Source of the DNA: Chelativorans sp. ZYF759
GTDB lineage: Bacteria > Pseudomonadota > Alphaproteobacteria > Rhizobiales > Rhizobiaceae
NCBI RefSeq assembly: GCF_012911015.1
Contig: NZ_WVVV01000002.1
Location: 306,680-370,679 of the forward strand
Direction: 5' to 3'
Length of the DNA stretch: 64,000 nucleotides
A program made the position numbers and the translations under genes. Below the pieces are notes generated by a model. That model did no database searches. It saw only the letters and a program-made list of their open reading frames with translations, and was not told the DNA's origin. Below are positions 19,489 through 29,134 of the stretch, piece after piece. The first letter of the stretch is position 1; every line of letters begins with the position of its first letter.

Positions 19489-19663
19489 GGTCTTTGCTCC
19501 GTATTGTGTCCGCGCCGGTCGCGACCCTCTGTTGAGATGCCATTAAGAGAAGCAGACGAAGCAGCGAAGTAAATCTTGGTAACGCGACGTGACCGAATAA
19601 GCCGGTTTCATCATGAAGTCTATGCGCCCCGACCCGCGCCGCACACCGCCGGGAATGGCGGCT

Positions 19664-21010
19664 TCAGGAAGAAGCCTTCTTCAGGGCCCTCAGCCGCGAT
19701 GCCCTGCCCTCCTTGGTCACCTGTCGCGCCCGGCCGAAGGCCAGCGAATCGGCCGGCACGTCGCTCGTGATCACGCTGCCCGAGGCGATGAAGGCGCCTT
19801 CGCCGATGGTCAGCGGCGCCACCAGCGACGTGTTCGACCCCACAAACGCGCCGGCCCCGATCTCCGTCCGGTGCTTGGAAACGCCGTCATAATTGCAGGT
19901 GATGGTGCCGGCCCCGATATTGGCCTTCGCGCCGATATGCGCATCGCCGACATAGGTCAGGTGGTTGACCTTGGCGCCCTCCTCCAGCACCACGTTCTTG
20001 ACCTCGCAGAAATTGCCGACCTTGGCGTTGCCGCCAATATCGGTCCCGGGCCGCAGCCGCGCGAAGGGGCCGATCTCGGCACCGCCCGCCACATGGGCGC
20101 CTTCGAGATGCGAGAATGCGCGGATGCGCGCGCCAGCCGCCACGCGGACGCCTGGGCCGAAGACCACGTTCGGCTCGATCAGCGCGTCGGCCTCGATCTC
20201 GGTGTCGTGCGACAGATGCACCGTTTCAGGCGCCAGCATGGTCACGCCCGCCAGCATGAGGTCCCGGCGCCGCCGCTGCTGCCAGACCGTCTCCGCCTGC
20301 GCCAGTTCCGCCCGGCTGTTGATGCCGAGCGCGCTTTCGACGCCCGTCTGCGAGGCGATCGCCTTGAGCCCGCGCGCATTGGCGATTTCGACGATGTCGG
20401 TCAGGTAGAACTCGCCCTTGGCATTGTCATTGCCGACCGCCTCCAGCAGCTCCAGCGCATGTTTCCCGTCGATCACCATCAGCCCGCTATTGCAGAAATC
20501 GATGGCGAGCTCCGCCGCCGTGCAGTCCTTCGCCTCTCGGATGGCGACGAGCCTGCCATCCGTCTCGACCAGCCTTCCATAGGCGCCGGGCTCCTCGGGG
20601 CGAAAGCCCAGCACCACCACCGCGGCATCTTCGCCGACAAGCCGCTCACGCGCCGCGGCCAGTTCCGCCGCTGCCAGCAGGGGCGTGTCGCCGAACACGA
20701 CCAACACGTCGTCGAACCCTTGCGCGATCGCGTCGCGCGCCGCCAGCACCGCATGGGCGGTGCCCAGCCGCTCGGTCTGCTCGAAAAACCGTGCCTGCGG
20801 CGCGAAGCCTTCGGCCGCGGCTTTCACCTTGTCGCCGCCATGACCGACCACGATGGCGACCTCGTCTCCGCCGGCCGCTTCTACCGCGCGCACCACATGG
20901 GCCAGCATCGGCAGGCCGGCGACCGGGTGCAGAACCTTGGGCAGTCCGCTCTTCATGCGGGTGCCCTCGCCGGCGGCAAGCACGATGGACAGGCAGCTTC
21001 TTGGGCTCAT
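19664..21010 (-). CDS. glmU: Bifunctional GlmU: UDP-GlcNAc pyrophosphorylase/acetyltransferase
   Basis: A 448-residue enzyme for the last two steps to UDP-GlcNAc. The N-terminal nucleotidyltransferase has [11 protein letters not shown] followed by [14 protein letters not shown], and the C-terminal half is a left-handed beta-helix with hexapeptide repeats (for example [15 protein letters not shown] and [17 protein letters not shown]) and the acetyltransferase region [20 protein letters not shown]. Length is normal. It is the first gene of the glmU-glmS run and is divergent from the EamA transporter. Confidence 0.97.
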   Translation of the reverse strand: MSPRSCLSIVLAAGEGTRMKSGLPKVLHPVAGLPMLAHVVRAVEAAGGDEVAIVVGHGGDKVKAAAEGFAPQARFFEQTERLGTAHAVLAARDAIAQGFDDVLVVFGDTPLLAAAELAAARERLVGEDAAVVVLGFRPEEPGAYGRLVETDGRLVAIREAKDCTAAELAIDFCNSGLMVIDGKHALELLEAVGNDNAKGEFYLTDIVEIANARGLKAIASQTGVESALGINSRAELAQAETVWQQRRRRDLMLAGVTMLAPETVHLSHDTEIEADALIEPNVVFGPGVRVAAGARIRAFSHLEGAHVAGGAEIGPFARLRPGTDIGGNAKVGNFCEVKNVVLEEGAKVNHLTYVGDAHIGAKANIGAGTITCNYDGVSKHRTEIGAGAFVGSNTSLVAPLTIGEGAFIASGSVITSDVPADSLAFGRARQVTKEGRASRLRALKKASS

Positions 21011-21106
21011 GGTCGACGTCCGGAAAATGCGGGTTGATAGGCAGGCGGCGACTCTTTAACACGCCCGCAGCCGCGATCAAATTCGCCGGCCGCAGGGATT
21101 TTCCGT

Positions 21107-22030
21107 TTGTCCGCATCCGTTTCCGGCCGCACCCGGCTGGCGATCCTCGTCATGATCGTCACCCCTCTGTTCTTCTCCACCAACCTCATCTTCGGTCGGG
21201 GCGTGGTGGATGAGGTCGCGCCCTTTACCCTGGCGCTCATCCGGTGGGGCGCGGTCGCGCTGGCGCTTTGCCCCTTCATCGTCCTCGAATGGGCGACCGT
21301 CCGCCCGCTGGTCTCGGCCAGGCCGGGCCTGTTGCTGCTTCTGGCCTTTCTCGGCATGTGGATCTGCGGCGCCATCGTCTATCTCGCGCTGGGGCTGACC
21401 AGCGCCACCAACGGCACGCTGATCTACACGACCTCCCCGGTCATCATCATCCTTCTGGAAGCGCTGTTTTTCGGGCGGCGCATCGGCTGGCGCGAGGGCG
21501 CAGGCGCGCTCATCGCCTTTGCGGGGATCGCCACCATCGTGCTGCGCGGCGATCCGGGCGCTCTCCTGTCGCTCGACTTCAACCTCGGCGATCTCGTCTT
21601 CGTGGGTGCCGCCATCTCGTGGGCGGCCTATTCCATCCTCTACCGGTCGGGTCCGCTGCGTGCTGTCTCCAACATGACACTTTTCGCCGTGGTGTCGGCG
21701 TTGGGCGCGCTGCTGCTGATCCCGTTCGCTGCCGTCGAATGGGCGCTCGGCTGGCCGCTTCCGGCGACGGGTGCCGCCTGGGGCGGCATTGCCGGCATCG
21801 TCGTCTTTGCCTCGCTGCTGGCCTTTTCGGGCTTCCAGTTCGGCGTGCGCGAACTCGGCGCGCCGCTGGCTGGCATGTTCATGTATCTGATGCCGCCTTA
21901 TGGCGTGGGACTGGCCGTCCTCTTCCTGGGCGAAAGCCTGGAGCCGTTCCATCTGGCCGGCATCGCCATGGTCATGGCCGGCATCGTGCTGGCCACCCTG
22001 CCGGCGCGGCTCCTGTCGCGTCCCGGCTGA
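21107..22030 (+). CDS. EamA family (DMT) transporter
   Basis: A 307-residue inner-membrane protein with ten hydrophobic helices in two EamA repeats (first around LFFSTNLIFGRGVVDEVAPFTLALIRWG, second around LVFVGAAISWAAYSILYR to MVMAGIVLATLP). DMT exporters move small metabolites; the substrate is not predictable. The start is TTG 21107, with AGGGAT about eight bases upstream; no ATG precedes the first helix. Its stop lies three bases from that of the convergent CcdA-like gene. Confidence 0.85.
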   Translation: MSASVSGRTRLAILVMIVTPLFFSTNLIFGRGVVDEVAPFTLALIRWGAVALALCPFIVLEWATVRPLVSARPGLLLLLAFLGMWICGAIVYLALGLTSATNGTLIYTTSPVIIILLEALFFGRRIGWREGAGALIAFAGIATIVLRGDPGALLSLDFNLGDLVFVGAAISWAAYSILYRSGPLRAVSNMTLFAVVSALGALLLIPFAAVEWALGWPLPATGAAWGGIAGIVVFASLLAFSGFQFGVRELGAPLAGMFMYLMPPYGVGLAVLFLGESLEPFHLAGIAMVMAGIVLATLPARLLSRPG

Positions 22031-22033
22031 GCC

Positions 22034-22807
22034 TCAGCCGAGCAGGCCGAGCGCGGGGAAGGTTTCGAGCAGCCAGAACGCGGCCCACTCCACGCCGCCG
22101 GTCATGAACAGGATGCCCGCGATGACGAGCAGCGCCCCCATGATCTTTTCCACCAGGCCCAGATGCACGCGGAAGCGCGACAGGAAGCGCATGAAGGCGC
22201 CCGAGAACATGGCCGCGATCAGGAAGGGAATGCCGAGACCCAGCGAATAGGCGCCGAGCAGCATCGCGCCCTCGCCCACCGTCTCGCGCCCGCCGGCCAG
22301 CGTCAGGATCGGCCCCAGCACCGGGCCGATGCAGGGTGTCCAGCCAAAGGCGAAGGCCAGTCCCATCACATAGGCGGCAGACGCACTCGCCGGCGAACCG
22401 TTGGCCTGGAAGCGCGCCTCGCGCGACAGGAGCGGGATGCGGATGACGCCGAGGAAGTTCAATCCCATCAGGATGATAACGGCACCCGCCGCCAGCGCCA
22501 GTTCCTGCTGCCACATGCGCAGGAACGCGCCCGCCGCCGAGGCGCCGGCGCCGAGCACCACGAACACGGTGGTGAAACCCAGCACGAAGGCCACCGCCGC
22601 GCTCATCAGTGCGAATCGGGCGGGGCTGGCCGCCACCGCGGCCGCACTGCCGGCGGCGCCCGCCGCGCGCGGCTCGGCCCTGAAATCGTCCATGGAGACA
22701 CCGGCCATGTAGCACAGATAGGGCGGCACGAGCGGCAGCACGCACGGCGACAGGAAGGAGATCGCCCCCGCCGTGACCGCGCTCAGATAGCCGACATCGA
22801 TTGCCAT
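22034..22807 (-). CDS. CcdA-type cytochrome c biogenesis/thiol-disulfide transporter
   Basis: A 257-residue polytopic membrane protein of the CcdA/DsbD family, which passes reducing power from cytoplasmic thioredoxin to periplasmic thiol proteins. The two redox cysteines are C22 (FLSPCVLPLVPPYL) and C159 (FGWTPCIGPVLGPIL). The start MAIDVGYLSA agrees with the family; 57 further upstream residues in frame are non-conserved. It could serve cytochrome c maturation or another periplasmic thiol pathway; no partner is adjacent. Confidence 0.9.
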   Translation of the reverse strand: MAIDVGYLSAVTAGAISFLSPCVLPLVPPYLCYMAGVSMDDFRAEPRAAGAAGSAAAVAASPARFALMSAAVAFVLGFTTVFVVLGAGASAAGAFLRMWQQELALAAGAVIILMGLNFLGVIRIPLLSREARFQANGSPASASAAYVMGLAFAFGWTPCIGPVLGPILTLAGGRETVGEGAMLLGAYSLGLGIPFLIAAMFSGAFMRFLSRFRVHLGLVEKIMGALLVIAGILFMTGGVEWAAFWLLETFPALGLLG

Positions 22808-23007
22808 GAACCCCTCGGGAAAGCCGTTCGTCCTCGTCGCCCCGCATATAGAGGGCGGGCGGGCACAACGCAAAATCACCAATGCGTGGCGAGGGGTCGC
22901 AGGCGGGCGGCAAAACCGCGCCGATCGCCCGAATCCGGCATTGACCGCCACGCCCACCCTGCCTATGTTCCGCCGCACCTTGAGGGCGCGCCAGTCGCCC
23001 CTTCCGG

Positions 23008-23083
23008 GAGCGCGTAGCTCAGTTGGTAGAGCAACTGACTTTTAATCAGTAGGTCCAGGGTTCGAGCCCCTGCGCGCTCACCA
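23008..23083 (+). tRNA. tRNA-Lys (anticodon UUU)
   Basis: A complete cloverleaf with acceptor GAGCGCG/CGCGCTC, D-arm GCTCAGTTGGTAGAGC, anticodon stem ACTGA/TCAGT with loop CTTTTAA (anticodon TTT, lysine), T-arm CAGGGTTCGAGCCCCTG, and encoded CCA. The 208 bases between it and the next gene contain only a hairpin. No integration signs are seen. Confidence 0.95.
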
Positions 23084-23243
23084 TCTCTTCCGGGTCGCCA
23101 TCATCATCGAGAATGCCGGCAGCAACGGTCTCCCGACCGCGCGCGTGCAACATCATGCTGCTCAACATGAGGGTACGGATCTGCGGTGTGAGAATGAGCT
23201 TGAAGCGTTGGCTCGCGTGCCGAGCACCAACTCTGCATGCAGC

Positions 23244-23273
23244 CAGCGCCCGGGCGTGCAGGCCCGGGCGCTG
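23244..23273 (-). terminator. Strong hairpin after the coiled-coil gene
   Basis: A 12-bp perfect stem, CAGCGCCCGGGC/GCCCGGGCGCTG, with a six-base loop, 18 bases beyond the stop of the minus-strand gene at 23292. There is no T-run, so termination efficiency is uncertain; it may instead protect the transcript 3' end. Confidence 0.5.
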
Positions 23274-23291
23274 CTGGAAACGCACCGCCTT

Positions 23292-23651
23292 CTACTCGGC
23301 GTCGGTCTCGTCGCCTTCTTCCGCCTCGGGCGCCGCGGGTTCGGTCGCGGCGGGCGTCTCGGTCGCCTGGCCCTGAAGCTCTTCGATCTCGGCGTCGCGC
23401 GCGGCGAGTTCGGCTTCCAGCGCCTCGACCTGCTCGTTGAGCGCCTGGTTTTCCGCGGCGAGCGTCTCCGCGTCGGCCGCCATGGTGCCGGCCGTCTCGT
23501 TGGCCTGGACGAGTTCGGTCTCCGCCGTCGAAAGCCGCGCCTCGAGTTCGTTGACCTGGCCCATGGCCACGAAATAGCCGATCGCGCCACCGACCACGAG
23601 TGCAATCACCGCCGTGATCCAGGTTTTTCCGTCACCCATCTTCATCTCCAT
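23292..23651 (-). CDS. Membrane-anchored coiled-coil protein
   Basis: A 119-residue protein with an N-terminal membrane helix (WITAVIALVVGGAIGYFVAM) followed by a long heptad-rich coiled coil (about residues 35-92) and an acidic Glu/Ala/Thr tail. Three in-frame ATGs lie within the first five codons; a GGAG inside this stretch may favour the last one (23639). No enzymatic motif is seen. It lies downstream of the DUF2155 gene on the same strand. A structural or scaffolding role is possible, but this is inference. Confidence 0.6.
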   Translation of the reverse strand: MEMKMGDGKTWITAVIALVVGGAIGYFVAMGQVNELEARLSTAETELVQANETAGTMAADAETLAAENQALNEQVEALEAELAARDAEIEELQGQATETPAATEPAAPEAEEGDETDAE

Positions 23652-23809
23652 TCTTGCAAGGCCCCGCGCGCGCCGCAACGCGTGCGGGCGCCGATCGTCA
23701 CCCTTCGACGGCATGAATTTTCGTCCAACCCGGAGAGCGGCCGTCGAACGCCCTCCGTATATAGGAACGGGCCCATGGCCCGCACCAGACTGAAACCGGT
23801 GTCGGCCGC

Positions 23810-24238
23810 TCAGTCCGACGGGCCATCCGGCGGCGGCACCTCGGACTCGCCCTTGCAGGCTTTCAGCCAAACGTCATAGACGGCGTGCTCGACGGCGTTC
23901 AGACCCGGGCTCTCGGCGAACATCCAGCCCGAGAAGATGCGGCGGATCGTGCGGTCGAGCGTGATCTCGTCGACATCGACGAAGGATTCGGTGCGCGGCT
24001 CCTCGCCCTCGCCCGAGCTGACGCACACGCGCGGCGTCACCTGCAGCGCGCCGAACTGCACCGTCTCGTCTATATAGACGTCGAAGGTGATGGTGCGGCC
24101 GGTGATCTTGTCGAGCCCGGTGAATTCGGCGACCGGGTTCTCCACGCGCGCCTGCTGGGCGGCGGCAGGCGCCGCCACCATGAGAATGGAAGCGGCACAA
24201 GCGATGCCCCGGCATGTTGCGGACAGCATGTTCTTCAT
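23810..24238 (-). CDS. DUF2155 domain-containing secreted protein
   Basis: A 142-residue protein with a signal peptide (residues 1-27, VAAPAAA-QQ) and the DUF2155 core: ARVENPVAEFTGLDKITGR, then TFDVYIDETVQFGALQVTPRVC, and RIFSGWMFAESPGLNAVEHAVYDVWL. Cysteines in the mature part can form a disulfide. The function is unknown, but the gene nearly always follows the NDUFA12-like gene in alphaproteobacteria, as it does here (81 bases apart). Confidence 0.88.
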   Translation of the reverse strand: MKNMLSATCRGIACAASILMVAAPAAAQQARVENPVAEFTGLDKITGRTITFDVYIDETVQFGALQVTPRVCVSSGEGEEPRTESFVDVDEITLDRTIRRIFSGWMFAESPGLNAVEHAVYDVWLKACKGESEVPPPDGPSD

Positions 24239-24319
24239 TCTCCAGGCCCCGCTTGCTCTCTCGTGGCCTTTCGCTAGGCCCCGATTGTGGCGAGAACGGT
24301 CACGTCCCGATCCGAAAGC

Positions 24320-24718
24320 TCAGTTGCCCGGCGTCCAGGCATCGTAGTCGCCCGTCACGCGCGGGCGCTTCTCCTGCGACTGCACGGAGCCGCGCGGCCG
24401 ATAGGCCGCGGCCGTGCCGGTCATGTTGGGCACGTGCGGCTTCTGCCACTCGCGCGGCGTGTATTCCTCCGCGCTCGGCGGCGTGTCGACGCGGTGATGC
24501 AGCCAGCCATGCCAGCCGGGCGGCACGGCGGAAGCATCGGCATACCCCTTGTAGATCACCCAGCGCCGCGTGCGGCCCTCCGAATCGGTGCCGCCCTCGT
24601 AATAGAGATTGCCGAACTCGTCCTCGCCGACGGCGGTGCCGGCCCGCCAGGTGTGGAAGCGGGTGTTGAGATTCTGCCCGTTCCACCAGGTGAAAATCTG
24701 GGCGAGGAGCGTCTTCAT
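24320..24718 (-). CDS. NADH:ubiquinone oxidoreductase NDUFA12-like subunit
   Basis: A 132-residue homologue of mitochondrial complex I accessory subunit NDUFA12 (B17.2). It has the family pattern: LNTRFHTWRAGTAVGEDEFGN, YYEGGTD, RRWVIYKGYADASAVPPGW, WLHHRVDTPPSAEE, and PHVPNMTGTAAAYRP. It is a peripheral subunit that stabilises complex I in alphaproteobacteria. The start MKTLLAQIF is chosen by family length. It forms a pair with the DUF2155 gene. Confidence 0.92.
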   Translation of the reverse strand: MKTLLAQIFTWWNGQNLNTRFHTWRAGTAVGEDEFGNLYYEGGTDSEGRTRRWVIYKGYADASAVPPGWHGWLHHRVDTPPSAEEYTPREWQKPHVPNMTGTAAAYRPRGSVQSQEKRPRVTGDYDAWTPGN

Positions 24719-24863
24719 GATAGACCCTTTCGGCGCCTGCGCGCTGCGTGCCTTGTCTGGCGACCTTATGGCGACTGGCCGTGGCCATTGCAAGACCTGT
24801 CGAACCGGCCCAGGATCGATTGCGACTCAACCGGGCAAGGGCGGGCATGGGGATGAAACGGAC

Positions 24864-25280
24864 ATGAAGGCGGGCATCATCGCAATCGCGGCACTGGCCA
24901 TCCTGGCGACGCTTCAGCCGGCCGCGGCACAGCGGCTGGGCATCGCCATCGTGGAAGCGCCCGAACAGTCGAGCGGCATGTGCTTTGCCGACAATCTCGA
25001 CCGCGGTTTCGACTGCGCACGCGCCGAATGTGTAGCGGGCGGCGCCGAAAGCCGCGATTGCCTGCGCGTGGCGTGGTGCTATCCGGCCCGCTGGAGCGCG
25101 GACGTATTCTTGCAGAGCAGCGAGGGCTTCCACTGGCACGAATATCTCTGCGGCTGGGCCACGCGCGAGGCCGTCGAGGCGGCGGTCCGCGTCAAATGCG
25201 AGGAGCAGGGGGAACTTGAGCTGATCGAATGCGCCATGGTCCGGCTCTGGGACGAAGGCGAGGAGATCGCCTTCGAATAG
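24864..25280 (+). CDS. Secreted protein with eight cysteines
   Basis: A 138-residue protein with a clear signal peptide (residues 1-22, LQPAAA-QR). The mature part has eight cysteines (positions 40, 51, 56, 66, 72, 96, 112 and 123), enough for four disulfides. Tryptophan and aromatic residues cluster between them (WCYPARW, FHWHEYLCGW). No family is recognised. The start at ATG 24864 directly precedes the signal peptide; the open frame upstream is antisense to the NDUFA12-like gene. Convergent with the GNAT gene, five bases apart. Confidence 0.65.
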   Translation: MKAGIIAIAALAILATLQPAAAQRLGIAIVEAPEQSSGMCFADNLDRGFDCARAECVAGGAESRDCLRVAWCYPARWSADVFLQSSEGFHWHEYLCGWATREAVEAAVRVKCEEQGELELIECAMVRLWDEGEEIAFE

Positions 25281-25285
25281 CAGGC

Positions 25286-25786
25286 TCAATCGGCCCAGAC
25301 GATCGGCCGCTCGTAGATCGCGGCCGGAATGCCCGAGCCCGCCTGCCCGCAATCCGCCGTCTGGCCGACCTTGGCGAAACCCTGCTGATGGTAGAAGCCC
25401 ACGGCCTTGGCATTGGCTTCTTCCACCTCGAGACGCATCTTGTCGGCGTCGGGAAAGCAGCTTTCGATCTCGTCGAGCAGCAGCGAGCCAATGCCCTGTC
25501 CCTGCAGGCCAGGACGCACATAGAGCTGGTGCAGCGTCACCGTCTTGTCCTCGGGCGAATAGGTCGCGAAGGCGACGCCGCCGAGCGTGGCACCGTCATC
25601 GGCGACGAGGAATTCCGAGTGCGGCTGGTCCAGCCGCGTTTCGAGCGTCGCGGCGGAATGCCATTCATCGGTGATCGCGCGCACGCGCTCGGCCCCGTAG
25701 ATCGCGTCATAGGTGTCGTGCCAGGTCGCGACCAGAAGCTCGCGCACGGCCGCAATATCCAGGCTGGAGACGGTTCTGACGAACAT
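25286..25786 (-). CDS. GNAT family N-acetyltransferase
   Basis: A 166-residue acetyltransferase with the acetyl-CoA-binding motif A (LYVRPGLQGQGIGSLLLDEIE; the QGQGIG loop is the signature) and motif B (VEEANAKAVGFYHQQGF). It probably acetylates an amine of a small molecule or protein; the substrate is unknown. It is complete and of normal length. The ATG is followed by the usual first strand FVRTVSSLDIAAVRELL. Confidence 0.88.
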   Translation of the reverse strand: MFVRTVSSLDIAAVRELLVATWHDTYDAIYGAERVRAITDEWHSAATLETRLDQPHSEFLVADDGATLGGVAFATYSPEDKTVTLHQLYVRPGLQGQGIGSLLLDEIESCFPDADKMRLEVEEANAKAVGFYHQQGFAKVGQTADCGQAGSGIPAAIYERPIVWAD

Positions 25787-25836
25787 GGGCTACTCCGCGA
25801 TCGGGCAGGCTCTATGGCCATGCGCCCGTCCGCCCG

Positions 25837-25965
25837 TCAAGGCAGAAGAGCCGGCCCTGCGATCGCATGCGCGAAGCTTCCGCCGCCCAGCGCCCACAGC
25901 GCGGCCACGAAGAAACCCACGAAGACCAGCAGCGCGATTTCGAATTCAAAGTTTCTCTGGCTCAT
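25837..25965 (-). CDS. 42-residue single-pass membrane protein
   Basis: A short frame, MSQRNFEFEIALLVFVG and onward, with one membrane helix (residues 10-26) and a glycine/alanine/proline tail. A GGGGA sequence lies five bases upstream of this ATG; an in-frame ATG two codons earlier overlaps that site. It stands between the GNAT gene and hdaA on the same strand. It has no recognisable family; the plausibility rests on the ribosome site and topology. Confidence 0.4.
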   Translation of the reverse strand: MSQRNFEFEIALLVFVGFFVAALWALGGGSFAHAIAGPALLP

Positions 25966-26073
25966 CTGCATCCCCACGATCAGATCCTCTCGTGGGTGTG
26001 GGGATAGGCCTCGGGCGGGACGGATTTTCGGCGCGATCTGGGCCTTTCCATGGCTTTTCGGTTAACGCGACAT

Positions 26074-26778
26074 TCACAGGTCGAGCGCGCCCTGCCCTGC
26101 ATCGAGCATGTTCACCACCTCGCCGGCCAGGGCACGCGAGATGCGGCTCTTGCGTTCCAGCGCCAGCCGGTCGAGCCGGTCGACGACCGCGATGGCGGTG
26201 GCCAACGAGCGCTCGATGCGCCGAACGATGAAATCGATGACATGCGGCTCGACCTCGACCTGCCGGTCGGCGAAAAGTTTGGCCATGATGGCGCACAGAA
26301 GCGCGTCGTCGGGTTCCCCGATCTCCACCAGCGCGGCCGCCTTGAGCCGCGATTGCAGGTCGGCAAGACCGACTGGCCATGACACGGGAAAGCGGCGGGC
26401 GGTCATGAGCAGATGCGTGCCCGCGCCGCGCACCGCGTTGATGAGGTGGAAAAGCCCTTCTTCGTCGAGACCCTCCGCATCGGCATCGTCGAGGAAGACC
26501 GGTCCTTGCAACACGGCCTCCAGCGCCGCTTCGCCGATCTTGCGCGGGGCAAGGATTGCCGCCCCGCTGCGCTCCCGCCAGACTGCGCCCATATGGGATT
26601 TGCCCGACCCCGAGGGTCCGGCCAGCACCACGACGGGCGCCGGCCAGTCCGGCCAGCGATCGATCAGCGCCACCGCCGCCTCGTTCGAGGCGCCGACGAC
26701 CAGATCCTCGCGCGCCTGACGGTCGGTATTGGCAAGGTCGAGCGGCAATTGCCGGAATGTCGGACGCCCGGCGCTCAT
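26074..26778 (-). CDS. hdaA: DnaA-related regulatory inactivator HdaA
   Basis: A 234-residue AAA+ protein resembling the central part of DnaA without its DNA-binding domain. It has Walker A GPSGSGKS (54-61) and Walker B VFLDD (94-98), and a sensor/lid region with IVRRIERSLATAIAVVDRLD. Near the N-terminus RQLPLDL (9-15) fits the sliding-clamp-binding motif of Hda proteins. HdaA stimulates ATP hydrolysis by DnaA on the replisome and so limits re-initiation. It overlaps the upstream AI-2E gene by four bases (ATGA). Confidence 0.88.
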   Translation of the reverse strand: MSAGRPTFRQLPLDLANTDRQAREDLVVGASNEAAVALIDRWPDWPAPVVVLAGPSGSGKSHMGAVWRERSGAAILAPRKIGEAALEAVLQGPVFLDDADAEGLDEEGLFHLINAVRGAGTHLLMTARRFPVSWPVGLADLQSRLKAAALVEIGEPDDALLCAIMAKLFADRQVEVEPHVIDFIVRRIERSLATAIAVVDRLDRLALERKSRISRALAGEVVNMLDAGQGALDL

Positions 26779-27908
26779 GGCCCGGCCTGCGGGCCCTTGC
26801 TGCCCATATAGAGTGGCGACACGAGATAGCGCGCCAGGGCGAAACGCACGAGCACGCCGATCGCCGCCGCCGCGGGCACCGCGATCAGGAGCCCCACGAA
26901 GCCGAACAGCACGCCGAAGGCGAACAGCGCGAAGATGAGCCAGACGGGATGGAGCCCCACGCTCCGTCCCACCAGCCGGGGCTGCAGGATGTTGCCCTCG
27001 ATCAGCTGGCCGAAAACGAATATCCCCGCGACGAGCACGATCATGTGCCATTCGGGCCAGAACTGGACCAGTGCCACCCCGACGGCCAGCACCAGGCCGA
27101 GCGCGGCACCCACATAGGGTATGAAGGACACGAACCCGGCAAAGAGGCCGATCAGCAGCCCGAAATTCAGCCCGACCAGCGTCAGCCCGAGCGCATAATA
27201 GATGCCCAGCGCAAGGCAGAGCGTGCCCTGCCCGCGCACGAAACCTGCCATCGAGCGGTCGATGTCGCTGGCGATCTGGCGCACGGTGTTGACATGGTCG
27301 CGGGGGATCAGGCTGTCGACGCGCGCCACCATCCGGTCCCAGTCTAGCAGCATGTAGAAGGCGACCACCGGTGTGATCACGAAGAGGCCGGCGATGTCGA
27401 TCAGCGCGCGGCCCGAATTCCACAGGGACTGGAACAGCGCGGTCAGGAAGCCGGCGGCCTGGGTCAGCAGGCCCGAGAGCCCTTCGCGCAGGCTGGACGG
27501 CTCCACGCCCAGGGTGCGCGACAGCCATTCGGGATCGAAATCGGTCACGATGAACTGCAACCGCGTGACATAGGACGGAATGCGCGTGATGAATTCCGCC
27601 AGCTGCGACACGAGGATCGGCACCACCAGCATCAGCGCGATCACGAAGCCGACGAGGAAGCTCAGCACGATCAGCGCCGTGGCGAGCGCCCGCGACAGGC
27701 CCAGACGTTCCAGACGGTCCGCCACAGGGTCGAGGAAATAGGCCAGGATCATGCCGGCCACGAAAGGCAGCAGGATCGAACGGAACACATAGAGAAAGCC
27801 GATGAAGGCGAGCGCGGTCACCAGCCAGAAGATTGCCTGGCGCCGCAGCTGGGCAGCCTCGATCGCTCGGGTCGCCCGTTCATGTGTCGCTGCCTTGGGT
27901 TCGTCCAT
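26775..27908 (-). CDS. AI-2E family transporter (PerM-like)
   Basis: A 377-residue protein with about eight membrane helices and the AI-2E/PerM pattern: an N-terminal pair ([35 protein letters not shown]), a long central loop, and the C-terminal core [22 protein letters not shown] with the [11 protein letters not shown] motif. Members have been linked to AI-2 export, Na+/H+ exchange or unknown solutes. The start MDEPKAAT is preferred over 49 extra residues that overlap the divergent purM promoter. Its stop overlaps hdaA. Confidence 0.88.
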   Translation of the reverse strand: MDEPKAATHERATRAIEAAQLRRQAIFWLVTALAFIGFLYVFRSILLPFVAGMILAYFLDPVADRLERLGLSRALATALIVLSFLVGFVIALMLVVPILVSQLAEFITRIPSYVTRLQFIVTDFDPEWLSRTLGVEPSSLREGLSGLLTQAAGFLTALFQSLWNSGRALIDIAGLFVITPVVAFYMLLDWDRMVARVDSLIPRDHVNTVRQIASDIDRSMAGFVRGQGTLCLALGIYYALGLTLVGLNFGLLIGLFAGFVSFIPYVGAALGLVLAVGVALVQFWPEWHMIVLVAGIFVFGQLIEGNILQPRLVGRSVGLHPVWLIFALFAFGVLFGFVGLLIAVPAAAAIGVLVRFALARYLVSPLYMGSKGPQAGP

Positions 27909-28069
27909 CGTCTCGCATGCCCCGGAGCCTGTCCCGCGAGATAGGCCGCGCGCCGAGCCTCGGTCAAGTGAACCTTTGCCTGGCCGCGCCGCCGATGGTG
28001 TCCTGTTTGACTTGCGAGCCTCAAGCCTTCGTGCGAATAGCCGCCGATGAGCCACAGCGGATGCGGTCG

Positions 28070-29134
28070 ATGAGCGAACAGAAGAACGGTCTCACCTATG
28101 CCCAGGCTGGCGTCGACATCGACGCTGGCAACCGTCTGGTAGACCTCATCAAGCCGATGGTGCGCTCCACGCGCCGCCCCGGTGCCGACGGTGAGATCGG
28201 CGGATTTGGCGGGCTGTTCGATCTCAAGGCCGCGGGCTTTACCGATCCCGTCTTGGTCGCGGCCAATGACGGCGTCGGCACCAAGCTGCGGGTCGCCATC
28301 GAGGCCGGCCGCCACGACACGGTCGGCATCGACCTCGTCGCCATGTGCGTCAATGACCTCGTCGTCCAGGGCGCCGAACCCCTCTTCTTCCTCGATTATT
28401 TCGCCACCGGAAAGCTCGATCCCGAACAGGGCGCCGCCATCGTCTCCGGCATCGCGGAAGGGTGCCGCCAGGCGGGCTGCGCACTTATCGGCGGCGAGAC
28501 GGCCGAAATGCCCGGCATGTATGCAGGCGACGATTACGACCTTGCCGGCTTCGCGGTGGGCGCTGCCGAGCGTGGCCAGTTGCTGCCCACCGACGATATC
28601 TGCGAGGGCGACGTGCTGTTGGGCATCGCCTCCTCGGGACTTCATTCCAATGGTTTCTCGCTGGTGCGCCGCGTCGTCGAGCACGCGGGCGCCGGCCTCG
28701 ACCGGCCCGCCCCCTTCGACAGCGGGCGCACGCTGGGGCAGGCTCTGCTCGAACCGACCCGCATCTATGTGAAGCCGCTGCTCCAGGCGATCCGCGCCAC
28801 CCATGGCATCAAGGCGCTCGCCCACATCACTGGCGGTGGGTTTCCGGAGAACATACCGCGTGTCATGCCGGCCTCATGCGCGGCCGAACTCGACCTCGAC
28901 ACGATCCACGTCCCGCCGGTCTTCTCGTGGTTGGCCACAGCCGGCGGCATTGCCCATGCCGAGATGCTGCGCACCTTCAATTGCGGCATCGGCATGGTGG
29001 TGGTCGTTGACGGCGGCCAGGCCGCCCAGGTGGCCGCCGTGCTGCAGCAGGCCGGCGAAACCGTCACGCCCATCGGCCGCGTCGTGCCGCGCCGCGACGC
29101 CGGCGTCGTCTACAGGGAACATCTCGACCTATGA
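28070..29134 (+). CDS. purM: Phosphoribosylformylglycinamidine cyclo-ligase
   Basis: A 354-residue AIR synthetase, the fifth step of purine synthesis (FGAM + ATP to AIR). The family opening [15 protein letters not shown], the glycine-rich GGFGGLFDL, the ATP-binding ANDGVGTKL and the [12 protein letters not shown] motif are all present. The ATG at 28070 matches usual starts; an in-frame ATG three codons upstream is also possible. It overlaps purN by four bases. Confidence 0.96.
   Translation: MSEQKNGLTYAQAGVDIDAGNRLVDLIKPMVRSTRRPGADGEIGGFGGLFDLKAAGFTDPVLVAANDGVGTKLRVAIEAGRHDTVGIDLVAMCVNDLVVQGAEPLFFLDYFATGKLDPEQGAAIVSGIAEGCRQAGCALIGGETAEMPGMYAGDDYDLAGFAVGAAERGQLLPTDDICEGDVLLGIASSGLHSNGFSLVRRVVEHAGAGLDRPAPFDSGRTLGQALLEPTRIYVKPLLQAIRATHGIKALAHITGGGFPENIPRVMPASCAAELDLDTIHVPPVFSWLATAGGIAHAEMLRTFNCGIGMVVVVDGGQAAQVAAVLQQAGETVTPIGRVVPRRDAGVVYREHLDL

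Noticed and set aside
17641-19572. A 643-codon plus-strand frame opposite glmS
   Set aside because: Shadow of glmS; low-complexity histidine- and arginine-rich translation.
19489-19663. A possible glmS ribozyme or riboswitch between glmU and glmS
   Set aside because: The 175 bases show no glmS-ribozyme-like pairing, and the element is known from Gram-positive bacteria, not from this group.
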